NCBI RefSeq assembly: GCF_009649845.1
Contig: NZ_WJIE01000005.1
Span: forward strand, 62,001 to 126,000
Direction of reading: 5' to 3'
DNA length: 64,000 nt
DNA from: Polyangium spumosum
GTDB lineage: Bacteria > Myxococcota_A > Polyangia > Polyangiales > Polyangiaceae
In this document: positions 34,971 through 42,792 of the stretch, one piece after another
How the letters are laid out: the number at the start of each line of letters is the position of its first letter
How positions within the stretch are numbered: position 1 is the first letter of the stretch
Notes under the pieces: generated by a model
What the model saw: the letters and a program-made list of their open reading frames with translations, nothing else
Told to the model about the DNA's origin: nothing
The model's database searches: none
Made by a program: the position numbers and the translations under genes

Positions 34971-35603
34971 TCAGGGCGTCGCTCCAGGGCGAAACTTCTG
35001 CACGCGTCGCCCCACCTGCTCGACCACGTACACGCTGCCGTCGGGGCCGACGGTGATATCGTGCCCCGTGTCGAACTGCCCTTCCTCGCGGCCGAAGCCG
35101 CCCCAGCTCGTGACGACCTTGCCGTCCCGATCGAGCTCGAGCGCGCGCCCCGATGGCGCGCCTTCGAGCTGGTCGCCGCCGTCGATGACGAAGACGTGGC
35201 CGTTCGGGGCCACCTCGACGCCCCAGGGGCGCCCGATCTCGGGCCCGCTCCAGACGTCGACGAGCGTGCCCTCGAGGTCGAAGATCTGCAGCCGCGCATT
35301 GCCACGATCCGCGACGTAGATCCGCTCCGCCCCGTCGGACGCGATGCCGTGCGGGATGTCGAAATGACCCGGCTCGCTGCCCGCTTCGCCCCACGCGTCG
35401 AGGAACAACCCCCGCGGATCGAAGCGCGCCACGCGGGTGTTTTCGTAGCCGTCCGACACGTACACCTCCCCGTTCGGCGCGACGAACACGTCGGTGGGTT
35501 TGGCGAACGCGTCGGGCGGAGGCGCGCACGCGACGCACGCGAGGGAGGCGGCGACGAGCGCCGGGGCGAACGGCAGGAGCCGAGAGGACACGCGCGGCTT
35601 CAT
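34971..35603 (-). CDS. NHL-repeat beta-propeller lipoprotein (half-size, second of pair)
   Basis: The 210-residue protein has a lipoprotein-like signal (VAAS..ACVACAPP) and about four NHL blades: PTDVFVAPNGEVYVSDGYEN, FDIPHGIASDGAERIYVADR, PWGVEVAPNGHVFVIDGGDQ and GHDITVGPDGSVYVVEQVGR. A full propeller needs six or seven blades, so it may pair with itself or with the upstream product. Its ATG overlaps the stop of the upstream propeller gene (ATGA). Confidence 0.8.
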   Translation of the reverse strand: MKPRVSSRLLPFAPALVAASLACVACAPPPDAFAKPTDVFVAPNGEVYVSDGYENTRVARFDPRGLFLDAWGEAGSEPGHFDIPHGIASDGAERIYVADRGNARLQIFDLEGTLVDVWSGPEIGRPWGVEVAPNGHVFVIDGGDQLEGAPSGRALELDRDGKVVTSWGGFGREEGQFDTGHDITVGPDGSVYVVEQVGRRVQKFRPGATP

Positions 35604-36055
35604 TCGTCCCCCCTGCCGATCGTCTGGAGGAGCGCGCCGTCGTGGCTGAACTCGAAGATCCGATCGAGGCCGACGTCGGTCACCCAGACGTGGTCGTTCT
35701 TGTCGACGCCGAGGCCGTGCGGCACGAGGAAGACGTTCTCCCCCCACGAGGCGAGCACCTCGCCCGAATCGGCCTCGACCATCCAGATCGTGGGTTTGTC
35801 GATGATCTGCTCGTTGCCCCAGCCTCGATCGGCGCGGTGGAACACGAAGACGTGGTTGTGCGAGTCGACCCCGACCCCCACGGCCTCGCCGAGGGTCTGT
35901 CCAGCCGGAGGCTTCAACCATTGGGGGACGACCTCGTAGCCCGCCGCGGCGGCGCCCGGCGCGCGCGGGGTGGGCTCGTCCGCGCAGCCCGCGACGAGCA
36001 CGAGGGCGAGCGCGGCGAAGGCGAACACGCGTGGTTTTTCGTGTGTCTGTCTCAT
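35600..36055 (-). CDS. NHL-like beta-propeller lipoprotein (half-size, first of pair)
   Basis: The 151-residue protein has a lipoprotein signal (lipobox VAGC) and roughly three NHL-like blades: LGEAVGVGVDSHNHVFVFHR, VPHGLGVDKNDHVWVTDVGL and the edge segments between them. The sequence pattern resembles peptidyl-alpha-hydroxyglycine-lyase-type six-bladed propellers, but too short for a whole one. It is coupled to the 210-residue propeller lipoprotein. The stop is intact and no frameshift joins the two frames, since each has its own signal peptide. Confidence 0.78.
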   Translation of the reverse strand: MRQTHEKPRVFAFAALALVLVAGCADEPTPRAPGAAAAGYEVVPQWLKPPAGQTLGEAVGVGVDSHNHVFVFHRADRGWGNEQIIDKPTIWMVEADSGEVLASWGENVFLVPHGLGVDKNDHVWVTDVGLDRIFEFSHDGALLQTIGRGDE

Positions 36056-36191
36056 GAACGAACGACCTCCTCCGGGCAGAGGAGCACTCCGCCGCGGCGA
36101 GGTCCATCTCCCGCTTGTGAACGGGGGGCATCCTCGGTACGCTCTCGGGCCTCCGCGCCACATGGGTGGCGTGGACCGAGGAGGCTTTTGC

Positions 36192-36791
36192 GTGTTCTGT
36201 CCGACCTGTGGTACGCCGAACGCCGATGGCGCGCCCGCGTGCATCAAATGCGGCAATCGCCTTGCTCCGCCCCCGGGCTGGGGCGCTCCCCAAGGGTATC
36301 CCGGCGCGCCGCAGGGGTATCCCGGCGCGCCGCAGGGGCAAGCCGGCCCGCCGCAGCAGGGATGGGGACCTCCCCCGCAGCAGCAGGGATGGGGACCCCC
36401 CCAACAAGGGTTCGGCAACTACGCCGCCCCCGCCCAGTTCGGCCTCGCGCCCGCGGCGTACAGCGGGGCGGTCGGCCCGAAGGGCACGACGCGGGACCCG
36501 GTGACGGTCCTCATTTTCAGCTTCTTCTGCTTCTACGGCGTCTACGTCGCCTGGGCCATGCTGAGCGAGCTGCAGGCCTACACGCAGGACGACAACTTCA
36601 AGCCGTGGAAGATCTTCGTCCCGATCTACAACCTCTGGTTCTGGCACAGCGAGGTCCCGGACCAGGTGAGCAAAGCCAAACGAATGGCGGGCTGCCCGAA
36701 CCCGTACGCGAACGGCTTTTACGAGCACGCCAACGTGGCCTTGTACTCCCTCGCCAAGGACCTGAACGAGGTCTGGGCGACGAGCCCCTGA
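36192..36791 (+). CDS. Zinc-ribbon, Pro/Gln-rich, DUF4234-like membrane protein
   Basis: The 199-residue protein starts with a zinc ribbon (FCPTCGTPN...CIKCGNRL), then a Gly/Pro/Gln-rich region with repeated GYPGAPQ and QQGWGPP units, then a DUF4234-like membrane domain: TVLIFSFFCFYGVYVAWAML and FVPIYNLWFWHSEV. GTG 36192 is chosen because GAGGAGG precedes it by 7 bases and the ribbon then begins at residue 2; ATG 36162 is an alternative. Function unknown. It is divergent from the propeller pair and 10 bases upstream of a GST gene. Confidence 0.8.
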   Translation: MFCPTCGTPNADGAPACIKCGNRLAPPPGWGAPQGYPGAPQGYPGAPQGQAGPPQQGWGPPPQQQGWGPPQQGFGNYAAPAQFGLAPAAYSGAVGPKGTTRDPVTVLIFSFFCFYGVYVAWAMLSELQAYTQDDNFKPWKIFVPIYNLWFWHSEVPDQVSKAKRMAGCPNPYANGFYEHANVALYSLAKDLNEVWATSP

Positions 36792-36801
36792 GAGAACGCC
36801 C

Positions 36802-37428
36802 ATGCTGACGATCTACGGATACAAAGGCTGGGGCTCGGTGATCATCGAGGCCGCGTGTGAGCTCCTCGGGGAGACGTACGCGCTCGAAGAGGTCGAGCCC
36901 GGCAAGCCCGGCCCCGCGTTCGACGCGCTCCGCGCGCTGAACCCGCTCGGGCAGGTGCCCACGGTCGTGCTCTCGGACGGCACGGTCCTCACCGAGAGCG
37001 TGGCCATCCTCCTCTGGCTGCTCGAGCGCCACCCGCATTCGACCCTCGCCCCGCCGCCCGGGGACCCGAAGAGGCCGGTCTTCCTGCGCTGGCTCGTGTT
37101 TTTTGTGACGAACATCTACCCGATGTACACCCTCGGCGATTACCCCGAGCGGTGGGTGAAGGACGAGGAGGCGCAGAAGGAGCTCAAGGAGGCCACCATC
37201 CGGCGGACGCTCGATTGCTGGCGCACGCTGGAGCAGGGGCTCTCGCCCGGGGCCTATTTGCTGGGGGATTCGATGACGATCCTCGACGTGTACGCGGCCG
37301 CGATGTCCCGCTGGCGGCCCGGGCGCGAGAAGATCCGCGCCGTGGCGCCGCGCTGCATCGCCGCCGCCGAGCGCGCCGAGGCGCACCCGGCGGTGGCGCG
37401 GATTTTCTCGGTCAATTTCGGCGCTTGA
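36802..37428 (+). CDS. Glutathione S-transferase family protein
   Basis: The 208-residue protein has the GST N-terminal thioredoxin fold (MLTIYGYKGWGSVIIEAACE; LNPLGQVPTVVLSDG; TESVAILLWLLER) and a helical C-terminal domain with YLLGDSMTILDVYAAAMSRW. It is only distantly like the GST at 16053. The catalytic position near YKGWGS is unclear; the substrate is unknown. The stop is 7 bases from the convergent ExbB-like gene. Confidence 0.87.
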   Translation: MLTIYGYKGWGSVIIEAACELLGETYALEEVEPGKPGPAFDALRALNPLGQVPTVVLSDGTVLTESVAILLWLLERHPHSTLAPPPGDPKRPVFLRWLVFFVTNIYPMYTLGDYPERWVKDEEAQKELKEATIRRTLDCWRTLEQGLSPGAYLLGDSMTILDVYAAAMSRWRPGREKIRAVAPRCIAAAERAEAHPAVARIFSVNFGA

Positions 37429-37435
37429 CGTCGAA

Positions 37436-37867
37436 TCAGGCCATCACGGACCGGCTCTCCGTACCCTTCGCGCTCTTTTCGCCCTCGCCGCCCTTCGCGC
37501 CGATCCGCGCGCTCCGCAGCACGCCCACGGACACCACGATCGCGACCAGGGTCAAGAGCGGCCCGGCGAGCGTCCCGGGCCGGCCCGCCTCCTTCAAGCC
37601 CTGAAACAGGGTCCGCGTGATCTCCGCGTCGGACGCGCGCGCGGGATCCTCGAGGAACGACATCACCGCGCCGACGTTCGTCCAGACCCCGGTGATCGTG
37701 GCGATCACCGTCGTCACCGACAGCGCCGCCGTGAAGGCGAGCTTGCCGCGATCGGGCGCCAAGGCATATCGCACGGCCGCGCCGAGCGCCGCGCTGCCCG
37801 CGGCGAGCACCGGATACATCCCCCAACCACCCTCGCACATGAACTGAACCAGGCTGAAACCACTCAT
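37436..37867 (-). CDS. Small MotA/TolQ/ExbB-like membrane protein
   Basis: The 143-residue protein begins MSGFSLVQFMCEGGWGMYPV, the motif seen at the start of many myxobacterial ExbB/TolQ-type proteins, then has three hydrophobic segments (residues ~17-35, 47-70, 105-128) and a charged C-terminal tail. It lacks the longer cytoplasmic loop of true ExbB. With the TonB-like protein encoded upstream it may belong to a proton-driven energy system, but this is weak inference. Start 37867 has an AGAGGAG site. Confidence 0.65.
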   Translation of the reverse strand: MSGFSLVQFMCEGGWGMYPVLAAGSAALGAAVRYALAPDRGKLAFTAALSVTTVIATITGVWTNVGAVMSFLEDPARASDAEITRTLFQGLKEAGRPGTLAGPLLTLVAIVVSVGVLRSARIGAKGGEGEKSAKGTESRSVMA

Positions 37868-38098
37868 GGCTCGCTCCTCTCGTTTCATTCCGGACAGCTC
37901 CTTTGCCGTCCTTTCATGAGCAGAGAACACGAGCGGCCGGCGGGCGTGACAGGGCGCGGTCGATTTTTTTCGGGGTCGCCGAGGTTCGGTTCACGTACCG
38001 CACACGCGGAGCTCGAGGGCCTCGCGGAGGTCCCCCGAGGGGCTGCCATCAATTGACGATCGGGTGGGCGCTCGTCGATCGGGCAGGGAAGGTGGATT

Positions 38099-39223
38099 TC
38101 ACCGTGGCTGCCGGGGCGGCGGCGCGAGGCCGATCGGCTCGGCGCGCACCTGCGTGTGTACGACGCGCCGCCGCTTCGCGCCGATGTTGGCGAAATCGAA
38201 ATCGAACTGGAGGCCGATCGTGACGGCGTCCGGCGGCAGGTTCGTGCTCGTCATCGGGCTGCTCAATCGATCGTCGCGCACCCCGGGGAGCGTGATGATG
38301 CTCGAATTTCCGCCCATCAGGGCGAGCTTCGGTATCGGAATGCCGTGCGCCGTGCCGTCGGGCATGGTGAGCCGGCTCCTCACGCCGACGAAGACGCGCC
38401 CGCCCTGGGAGAACGCGGACGGCATGTGGAAAACACGGCCAGCGAGCTGCTCTTTCACGGCGCGGGCGATACGCTCCCATTCCCTTCGATCGCCGCCCTT
38501 GACCGCGACGACCTCGACGGAGGCGACATGGCCGCGCGCGTCGAGCGAAAGGACAAACGTACTGTCGGATTCGGGGGGCGTGCTCGACGATCGCACCCCG
38601 TTCGCAATCGCCGACGCGAGGGTCCCGGCCGCAGGGAACATGGCGGGCTCGATGTTTCCGGCGAGAATGCCTTCGGCCGTGGGGCGAATGGGCGCAGGGG
38701 CCGCGGCGCTCGCGCTCGGCATGGCGCCGGGGATCGCCCAGACGGGGGGACCCGCGAGCGCAGGGAGGGCGCCGGGGCGAGGAGGTTCGTCCGGAGGTCC
38801 GTCGTATTCGGAGGACCCGACCGGGGGTGGTGCATTCGGCTCGGACGGCGCGGGCGGGGGCGCGGGCGCGATCGAGGCCGTGCGTCGAGGCTGGGGCGTC
38901 GCGCGGGACGCGGGCTCGGGGGCCGGCGCAGGAGTGTCCAGGGCGCCGCGCGGGGGCTCCCGGGAGGAGGCGTCTTCACGCGGGAGGAGGTCGACCCACA
39001 ACTCGGGGGGGCGAACGAAGTGATGCCCGATCGTCGACAGCTCGAGCGGTCGGGTCGGGAGCGCGCGCACCAGCAGCAGGCCTGCCGCATGCAGGAGCAG
39101 TGCGGCGAACAGCGAGAGCGGAATCCGGCTGCGTGCGGTGGATCTCAAGGGGTCTGCCCGTATGTTGCGAGCGCGCGCCTGCGTATTCAGGCGCGCGCTG
39201 AGCCCATGCGTCGAGCGTAGCAC
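38099..39223 (-). CDS. TonB-like inner-membrane protein, Pro/Ala-rich
   Basis: The 374-residue frame has one N-terminal membrane helix (LSLFAALLLHAAGLLLVRAL), a long Pro/Ala-rich spacer (residues ~85-190) and a folded C-terminal domain with SLDARGHVASVEVVAVKGGD and FHMPSAFSQGGRVFVGVRS, similar in layout to TonB energy-transducer proteins. A canonical TonB C-terminal motif is not clear. GTG 39223 lacks a good ribosome-binding site, so a start nearer the membrane helix (for example TTG in the LRSTARSR segment) is possible. 168 bp separate its end from the ExbB-like gene and hold no gene. Confidence 0.6.
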   Translation of the reverse strand: MLRSTHGLSARLNTQARARNIRADPLRSTARSRIPLSLFAALLLHAAGLLLVRALPTRPLELSTIGHHFVRPPELWVDLLPREDASSREPPRGALDTPAPAPEPASRATPQPRRTASIAPAPPPAPSEPNAPPPVGSSEYDGPPDEPPRPGALPALAGPPVWAIPGAMPSASAAAPAPIRPTAEGILAGNIEPAMFPAAGTLASAIANGVRSSSTPPESDSTFVLSLDARGHVASVEVVAVKGGDRREWERIARAVKEQLAGRVFHMPSAFSQGGRVFVGVRSRLTMPDGTAHGIPIPKLALMGGNSSIITLPGVRDDRLSSPMTSTNLPPDAVTIGLQFDFDFANIGAKRRRVVHTQVRAEPIGLAPPPRQPR

Positions 39224-39255
39224 CGGCCGCGCGAAGTCTGCTACCCTCGCCCGCG

Positions 39256-39816
39256 GTGGGAAAACTCTACGACACCCTCGACGACGACCTCGTCGATTTC
39301 ATCGGGCGGCAACACGTGTTTTTCGTGGCCACCGCGCCGCTCGCCGGAGACGGCTTCGTGAACGTCTCGCCGAAGGGGTACGACACCCTCCGCGTGCTCG
39401 GCCCGCGCACGCTCGGGTACCTGGATTTCGTGGGGAGCGGCGTCGAGACGATCGCCCACGCCCGCGAGAACGGGCGGATCGTGCTGATGTTCTGCGCATT
39501 CGACGGGCCGCCGCGCATCCTGCGCATCCACGGCCGCGCCGAGGCCTTCGAGCCCGGCGACGCGGGCTTCTCCGCCCTGCGCGAGCATTTCGGGCCGCCG
39601 CGCCCCGGCGAGCGGGCGATCTTGCGCGTCGAGGCGACGCGGATCTCGACGGCCTGCGGCTACGCCGTGCCGTTGTACGATTTCGTCGAGGACCGCCCAC
39701 AGCTCGTGGATTGGGCCGAGCGCAAGGGTCCGGAGGCGCTCTCCGAATACATGGATACGCGCAACGCGACGAGCCTCGACGGGCTGCCCGGGCTCACCCC
39801 GCGGAGGCCTCGTTGA
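39256..39816 (+). CDS. Pyridoxamine 5'-phosphate oxidase-fold flavoprotein
   Basis: The 186-residue protein has the PPOX split-barrel pattern: QHVFFVATAPLAGDGFVNVS, GYDTLRVLGPRTLGYLDFVG, ENGRIVLMFCAFDGPPRILR and IHGRAEAFEP. The Cys and Gly residues in the core are typical of the general stress/FMN-binding subfamily. FMN or F420 binding and substrate are unknown. GTG 39256 is used; the intergenic gap to the divergent TonB-like gene is only 32 bp, so the two may share regulatory DNA. Confidence 0.85.
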   Translation: MGKLYDTLDDDLVDFIGRQHVFFVATAPLAGDGFVNVSPKGYDTLRVLGPRTLGYLDFVGSGVETIAHARENGRIVLMFCAFDGPPRILRIHGRAEAFEPGDAGFSALREHFGPPRPGERAILRVEATRISTACGYAVPLYDFVEDRPQLVDWAERKGPEALSEYMDTRNATSLDGLPGLTPRRPR

Positions 39817-39822
39817 TCGACG

Positions 39823-40578
39823 TCACGCGCCCGCGCCTCCCTTCCGCGCCGCCTGCGCCCGGTTCACGTAATCGAAGAGCGCCGGATCGAAGCCCTGCTG
39901 CGCCGCGAAGCCCTTCTCCTTTTGATAGAGGTTCTCGAGCGACCGCCGGATCCCCGGGTCTCCGCCCGTGAACATCTCGACGAGCTCCATCCAGCGCCCG
40001 GCGAGCGCCTGGACGGCCGGGTCCTCGGGCGGCGTGCCTCTCTCCATCTCCGCGCGGACCTTCTCGATGAGCGCGGGCCATTCTGCTTGCACGGCCTGCA
40101 TCCCCTCCTCGCCGAGCGCCTGCCTCCGCGCCTCGAGCTCCGCGAGCTGCTCCTTCGTGTAGTATTTCTCGAACATGTTCATCACCTCGATCGTCTTCAA
40201 GAGTTCGTCGGCCGATACGCGTTCGTTCGCGGCGAGCCAGGCGGCGAGGGCCGAGAGGCGGCCGAGGAGCTTCCGGGTGAGCTCCATCTGCTCCTGCAAA
40301 CGCGTGATGTGCATGCGGACGACGGAGAGCGGCGAGACGTCGGGCCGCGCGAGCAGGTCCCGGATCTCGTCGAGCGAGAGGCCGAGCTGCCGCAGCGATA
40401 AGATCTGCTGCAGCCTGGCCACGTCCTCCTCCCCATAAAGTCGATACCCCGCCCGTGAATGGTCGGACGGCGAGAGCAGCCCGATCTCGTCGTACCAGTG
40501 GAGCGTCCGTACGGACGTCCCCGTGGCCTTCGCCAGCTCTCCCACCTTCCACGTACGCTTCTTCGCGCCCTTGTTCAT
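39823..40578 (-). CDS. MerR-family activator with TipAS effector domain
   Basis: The 251-residue protein has a MerR winged helix (VGELAKATGTSVRTLHWYDE, AGYRLYGEEDVARLQQI), a long antiparallel coiled-coil helix (residues ~85-125) and a TipAS-like all-helical C-terminal domain (FEKYYTKEQLAELEARRQAL; RWMELVEMFTGGDPGIRRSL). TipAS domains bind thiopeptide-like or other hydrophobic drugs. ATG 40578 has GGGAGAG upstream and starts just before the basic region; GTG 40596 is less likely. Its own promoter has the MerR 19-bp geometry. Confidence 0.9.
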   Translation of the reverse strand: MNKGAKKRTWKVGELAKATGTSVRTLHWYDEIGLLSPSDHSRAGYRLYGEEDVARLQQILSLRQLGLSLDEIRDLLARPDVSPLSVVRMHITRLQEQMELTRKLLGRLSALAAWLAANERVSADELLKTIEVMNMFEKYYTKEQLAELEARRQALGEEGMQAVQAEWPALIEKVRAEMERGTPPEDPAVQALAGRWMELVEMFTGGDPGIRRSLENLYQKEKGFAAQQGFDPALFDYVNRAQAARKGGAGA

Positions 40579-40603
40579 GCGCTCTCCCGCAGCCACGGAC
40601 CGG

Positions 40604-40634
40604 ACTCTAGGCCCTCACGCGACGTGAGGGTCAA
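40604..40634 (-). promoter_or_regulatory. MerR-type promoter with 19-bp spacer and operator dyad
   Basis: On the minus strand TTGACC (40634-40629) and TAGAGT (40609-40604) are separated by 19 bp. Within the spacer CCCTCACG-TCG-CGTGAGGG forms a perfect 8-bp dyad. A 19-bp spacer with a central dyad is the hallmark of MerR-controlled promoters, where the activator twists the DNA to realign the boxes. The leader to the merR-type ATG is about 20 bases. Confidence 0.75.
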
Positions 40635-40693
40635 GGGGCTCCCGAAAAAAAGGAGGGGTAGTCGGCGCGCCACGGGACGAGGTACCCTTTGCC

Positions 40694-42475
40694 ATGATCT
40701 CCCGCATCCTCGCTGGCTCCCTCCTCCTTCCTCTTCTCGCCGTGTCCCTCGCCGCCTCGTGCGGCGGCAATGGCGGCACTTCGTCCGGCAGCGCCTCCTC
40801 GAACGCCACGGCCTCCGGCGGCTCCGGCGGCGCGGGTGGCTCCGGCGGGGACGGCGTGGGTGGATTCATCGCCGCGGGTGGCTCCGGCGTCGGCGGGCCC
40901 GACGTCTGCGATCCGCCCGACGTCCTCGTCGTGCTCGACAGGACCCTCACGATGCACAAGACCCCCGAGGGCGGGACGCCGAGCGACGGACCCGAGTACA
41001 AGAGCTCGAAATGGTACCAGGCGATCACCGCGGTCGAGCAGCTCGTCGCGCCGCCCCTCGACAAGGGCATTCGATTCGGCGTCGAGCTCTGGCCGAAGGA
41101 CCCGGGCGGCGGCACCTGCATCACCCTCGCCGAGCGCGTGCAAAACACGAAACCAGCGACGAACCCCTCCTGCCAGGAGGGCGAGGTCCCGATCTCCCCG
41201 GGCCTCGACCAGGGCCCGACCATTCAGGCGCTGCTCGATCCGGCGACCACCACGCTCTGCACCAGCACGCCCACCGGCAATGCCCTCCTCACGGCCGAGC
41301 AGCACCTCCAGGAGATCGCCGCCGCCGGGCGCGAGCAATACGTCGTGCTCGTGACCGACGGCGCGGACTGGGATTTCTCCTGCCCCGAGCCGAACCCCTT
41401 GCCCATCACGCAGGCCCTCATGAAAAAGGGCATCAAGACCTACATCGTCGGGTTCTCCGCGGAGGGCGACATCCAGCCCGGCGGCGTGGGCGCCGAGTTC
41501 CTCAACAACATGGCCTGCGCCGGCGGCACCGCGAAGGGTTTCCCCGCCTCCTGCGCCGACGACGGCAATGGCAACTTCACGGCCACCGACCCGTCCGGCG
41601 CGCCGCTCTACCTCAAGGCGGAGAGCTCCACCGAGCTCGCGCTCGCCCTCAAATCGATCGGCGGCAAGCTCTGCTGCAATTGCGGGGACACCTGTGATCC
41701 GCCGGAGATCCTCATCGCCCTCGACCGCACGCTCACCATGCACAAGACCCCGAACGGCGAGACGCCCACGGACGGGCCCGATTACCCGAGCAGCAAGTGG
41801 TACCAGGCCGTCACCGCGATCGAGAAGATGGTGGCCCCGCCCCGCGACAACCACGCCCGGTACGGCCTCGAGCTCTGGCCCCGCGACCCCGGCGGCGAGA
41901 CGTGTATCACCCTCGCCGAGCGGGTCACGAATTCGAAACAGGCCACGAACCCCTTCTGCGAGAGCGGCGAGATCGTCGTGCCCCCGGCCCTCGGGAGCGG
42001 CGGCGCCATCCAGCAATACCTCGATCCCGCGGCGACCCGCCTCTGCATCAGCACGCCCACCGGCGAGGCCCTCTTCACGGCCACGGATCACCTGTTGAAG
42101 AGCGTGACGCCCGGCCGTGACCAATACGTCGTGCTCGTGACCGACGGCGCCGACTGGGACCAGTCTTGCCCCGCGCCGAGCCCCTTGCCCATCGTACAGC
42201 AGCTCGCCGCTTCGGGCATTCGCACGTTCGTGGTCGGCTTCTCCGCGGAGGGCGCCATTTTGCCGGGTGGGGTCGGCGCCGGGTTCCTCAACGACATGGC
42301 CTGCGCCGGTCAGACCGCCAAGGGCTTCCCCGCCGGCTGCCAGGAGGGGCCGGGCGGCTACGTCGCCAAGGATCCGGGCGGGGAGATCCTCTACCTCCAG
42401 GCGAGCGACGCCGCGGGCCTCGACAAGGCGCTCGCCGGCGTCGCGGACGGCCTCTGCTGCGACTGCGTCAAATGA
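40694..42475 (+). CDS. Lipoprotein with two tandem VWA domains
   Basis: The 593-residue protein has a lipoprotein signal (lipobox LAASC, C23) and a Gly/Ser-rich linker, then two near-identical ~250-residue VWA repeats starting at about residues 73 and 335. Each begins VVLDRTLTMHKTP-like (D82, D344) where classical MIDAS motifs have DxSxS; here it is DxTxT. Each has a VTDGADWD metal site and ends with paired Cys (LCCNC, LCCDC). The internal duplication is evident at both protein and DNA level. A surface or periplasmic binding role is likely, ligand unknown. Confidence 0.87.
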   Translation: MISRILAGSLLLPLLAVSLAASCGGNGGTSSGSASSNATASGGSGGAGGSGGDGVGGFIAAGGSGVGGPDVCDPPDVLVVLDRTLTMHKTPEGGTPSDGPEYKSSKWYQAITAVEQLVAPPLDKGIRFGVELWPKDPGGGTCITLAERVQNTKPATNPSCQEGEVPISPGLDQGPTIQALLDPATTTLCTSTPTGNALLTAEQHLQEIAAAGREQYVVLVTDGADWDFSCPEPNPLPITQALMKKGIKTYIVGFSAEGDIQPGGVGAEFLNNMACAGGTAKGFPASCADDGNGNFTATDPSGAPLYLKAESSTELALALKSIGGKLCCNCGDTCDPPEILIALDRTLTMHKTPNGETPTDGPDYPSSKWYQAVTAIEKMVAPPRDNHARYGLELWPRDPGGETCITLAERVTNSKQATNPFCESGEIVVPPALGSGGAIQQYLDPAATRLCISTPTGEALFTATDHLLKSVTPGRDQYVVLVTDGADWDQSCPAPSPLPIVQQLAASGIRTFVVGFSAEGAILPGGVGAGFLNDMACAGQTAKGFPAGCQEGPGGYVAKDPGGEILYLQASDAAGLDKALAGVADGLCCDCVK

Positions 42476-42568
42476 GCCGGCCTTTCTTCTGACCACCGAC
42501 CTCACCTCTGCCGGGCCCCATCCCGCGATGGCCCGCGCCCCCGCCCCGATCCAGTTCGAATAAAATTT

Positions 42569-42595
42569 CACGTCCGTACCGTCCATGCGGACGTG
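42569..42595. other. Stem-loop between VWA gene and propeller-dihaem gene
   Basis: CACGTCCG (42569-42576) and CGGACGTG (42588-42595) form a perfect 8-bp inverted repeat with an 11-base loop. It could end VWA transcription (no T-run) or be a protein site. It is part of the 317-bp gene-free stretch 42476-42792, which also holds palindromes and a promoter listed below. Confidence 0.4.
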
Positions 42596-42604
42596 CGTGC
42601 GGGT

Positions 42605-42624
42605 GTCGAAAATTCGACGTCGAA
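42605..42624. promoter_or_regulatory. Overlapping GTCGAA/TTCGAC palindromes, candidate operator
   Basis: GTCGAA-AA-TTCGAC (42605-42618) and TTCGACGTCGAA (42613-42624) overlap, giving three half-sites in 20 bp, about 20 bp upstream of the -35 box at 42644. Such half-site clusters next to a promoter suggest a regulator-binding site. The regulator is unknown. Confidence 0.4.
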
Positions 42625-42643
42625 CAACGGTTTCACATTGCTC

Positions 42644-42673
42644 TTGAAAGCCGAACCCCTTCATGCATAATAC
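42644..42673 (+). promoter_or_regulatory. Sigma-70-like promoter for the propeller-dihaem gene
   Basis: TTGAAA (42644-42649) and TAATAC (42668-42673) are 18 bp apart in a locally AT-richer patch. The predicted start lies about 110 bp before ATG 42793, leaving a long leader. Confidence 0.55.
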
Positions 42674-42792
42674 ACTTTGGCCCGGCATTTTCTCATGTCC
42701 GGATCGTGCGTTCGCCGCTGGCGCGCGTAGGTATCTCCATTTGTACCGATGTGGCGATCGCGTTTCGATCTCCCCATCGAGAAAGAGGCCAC

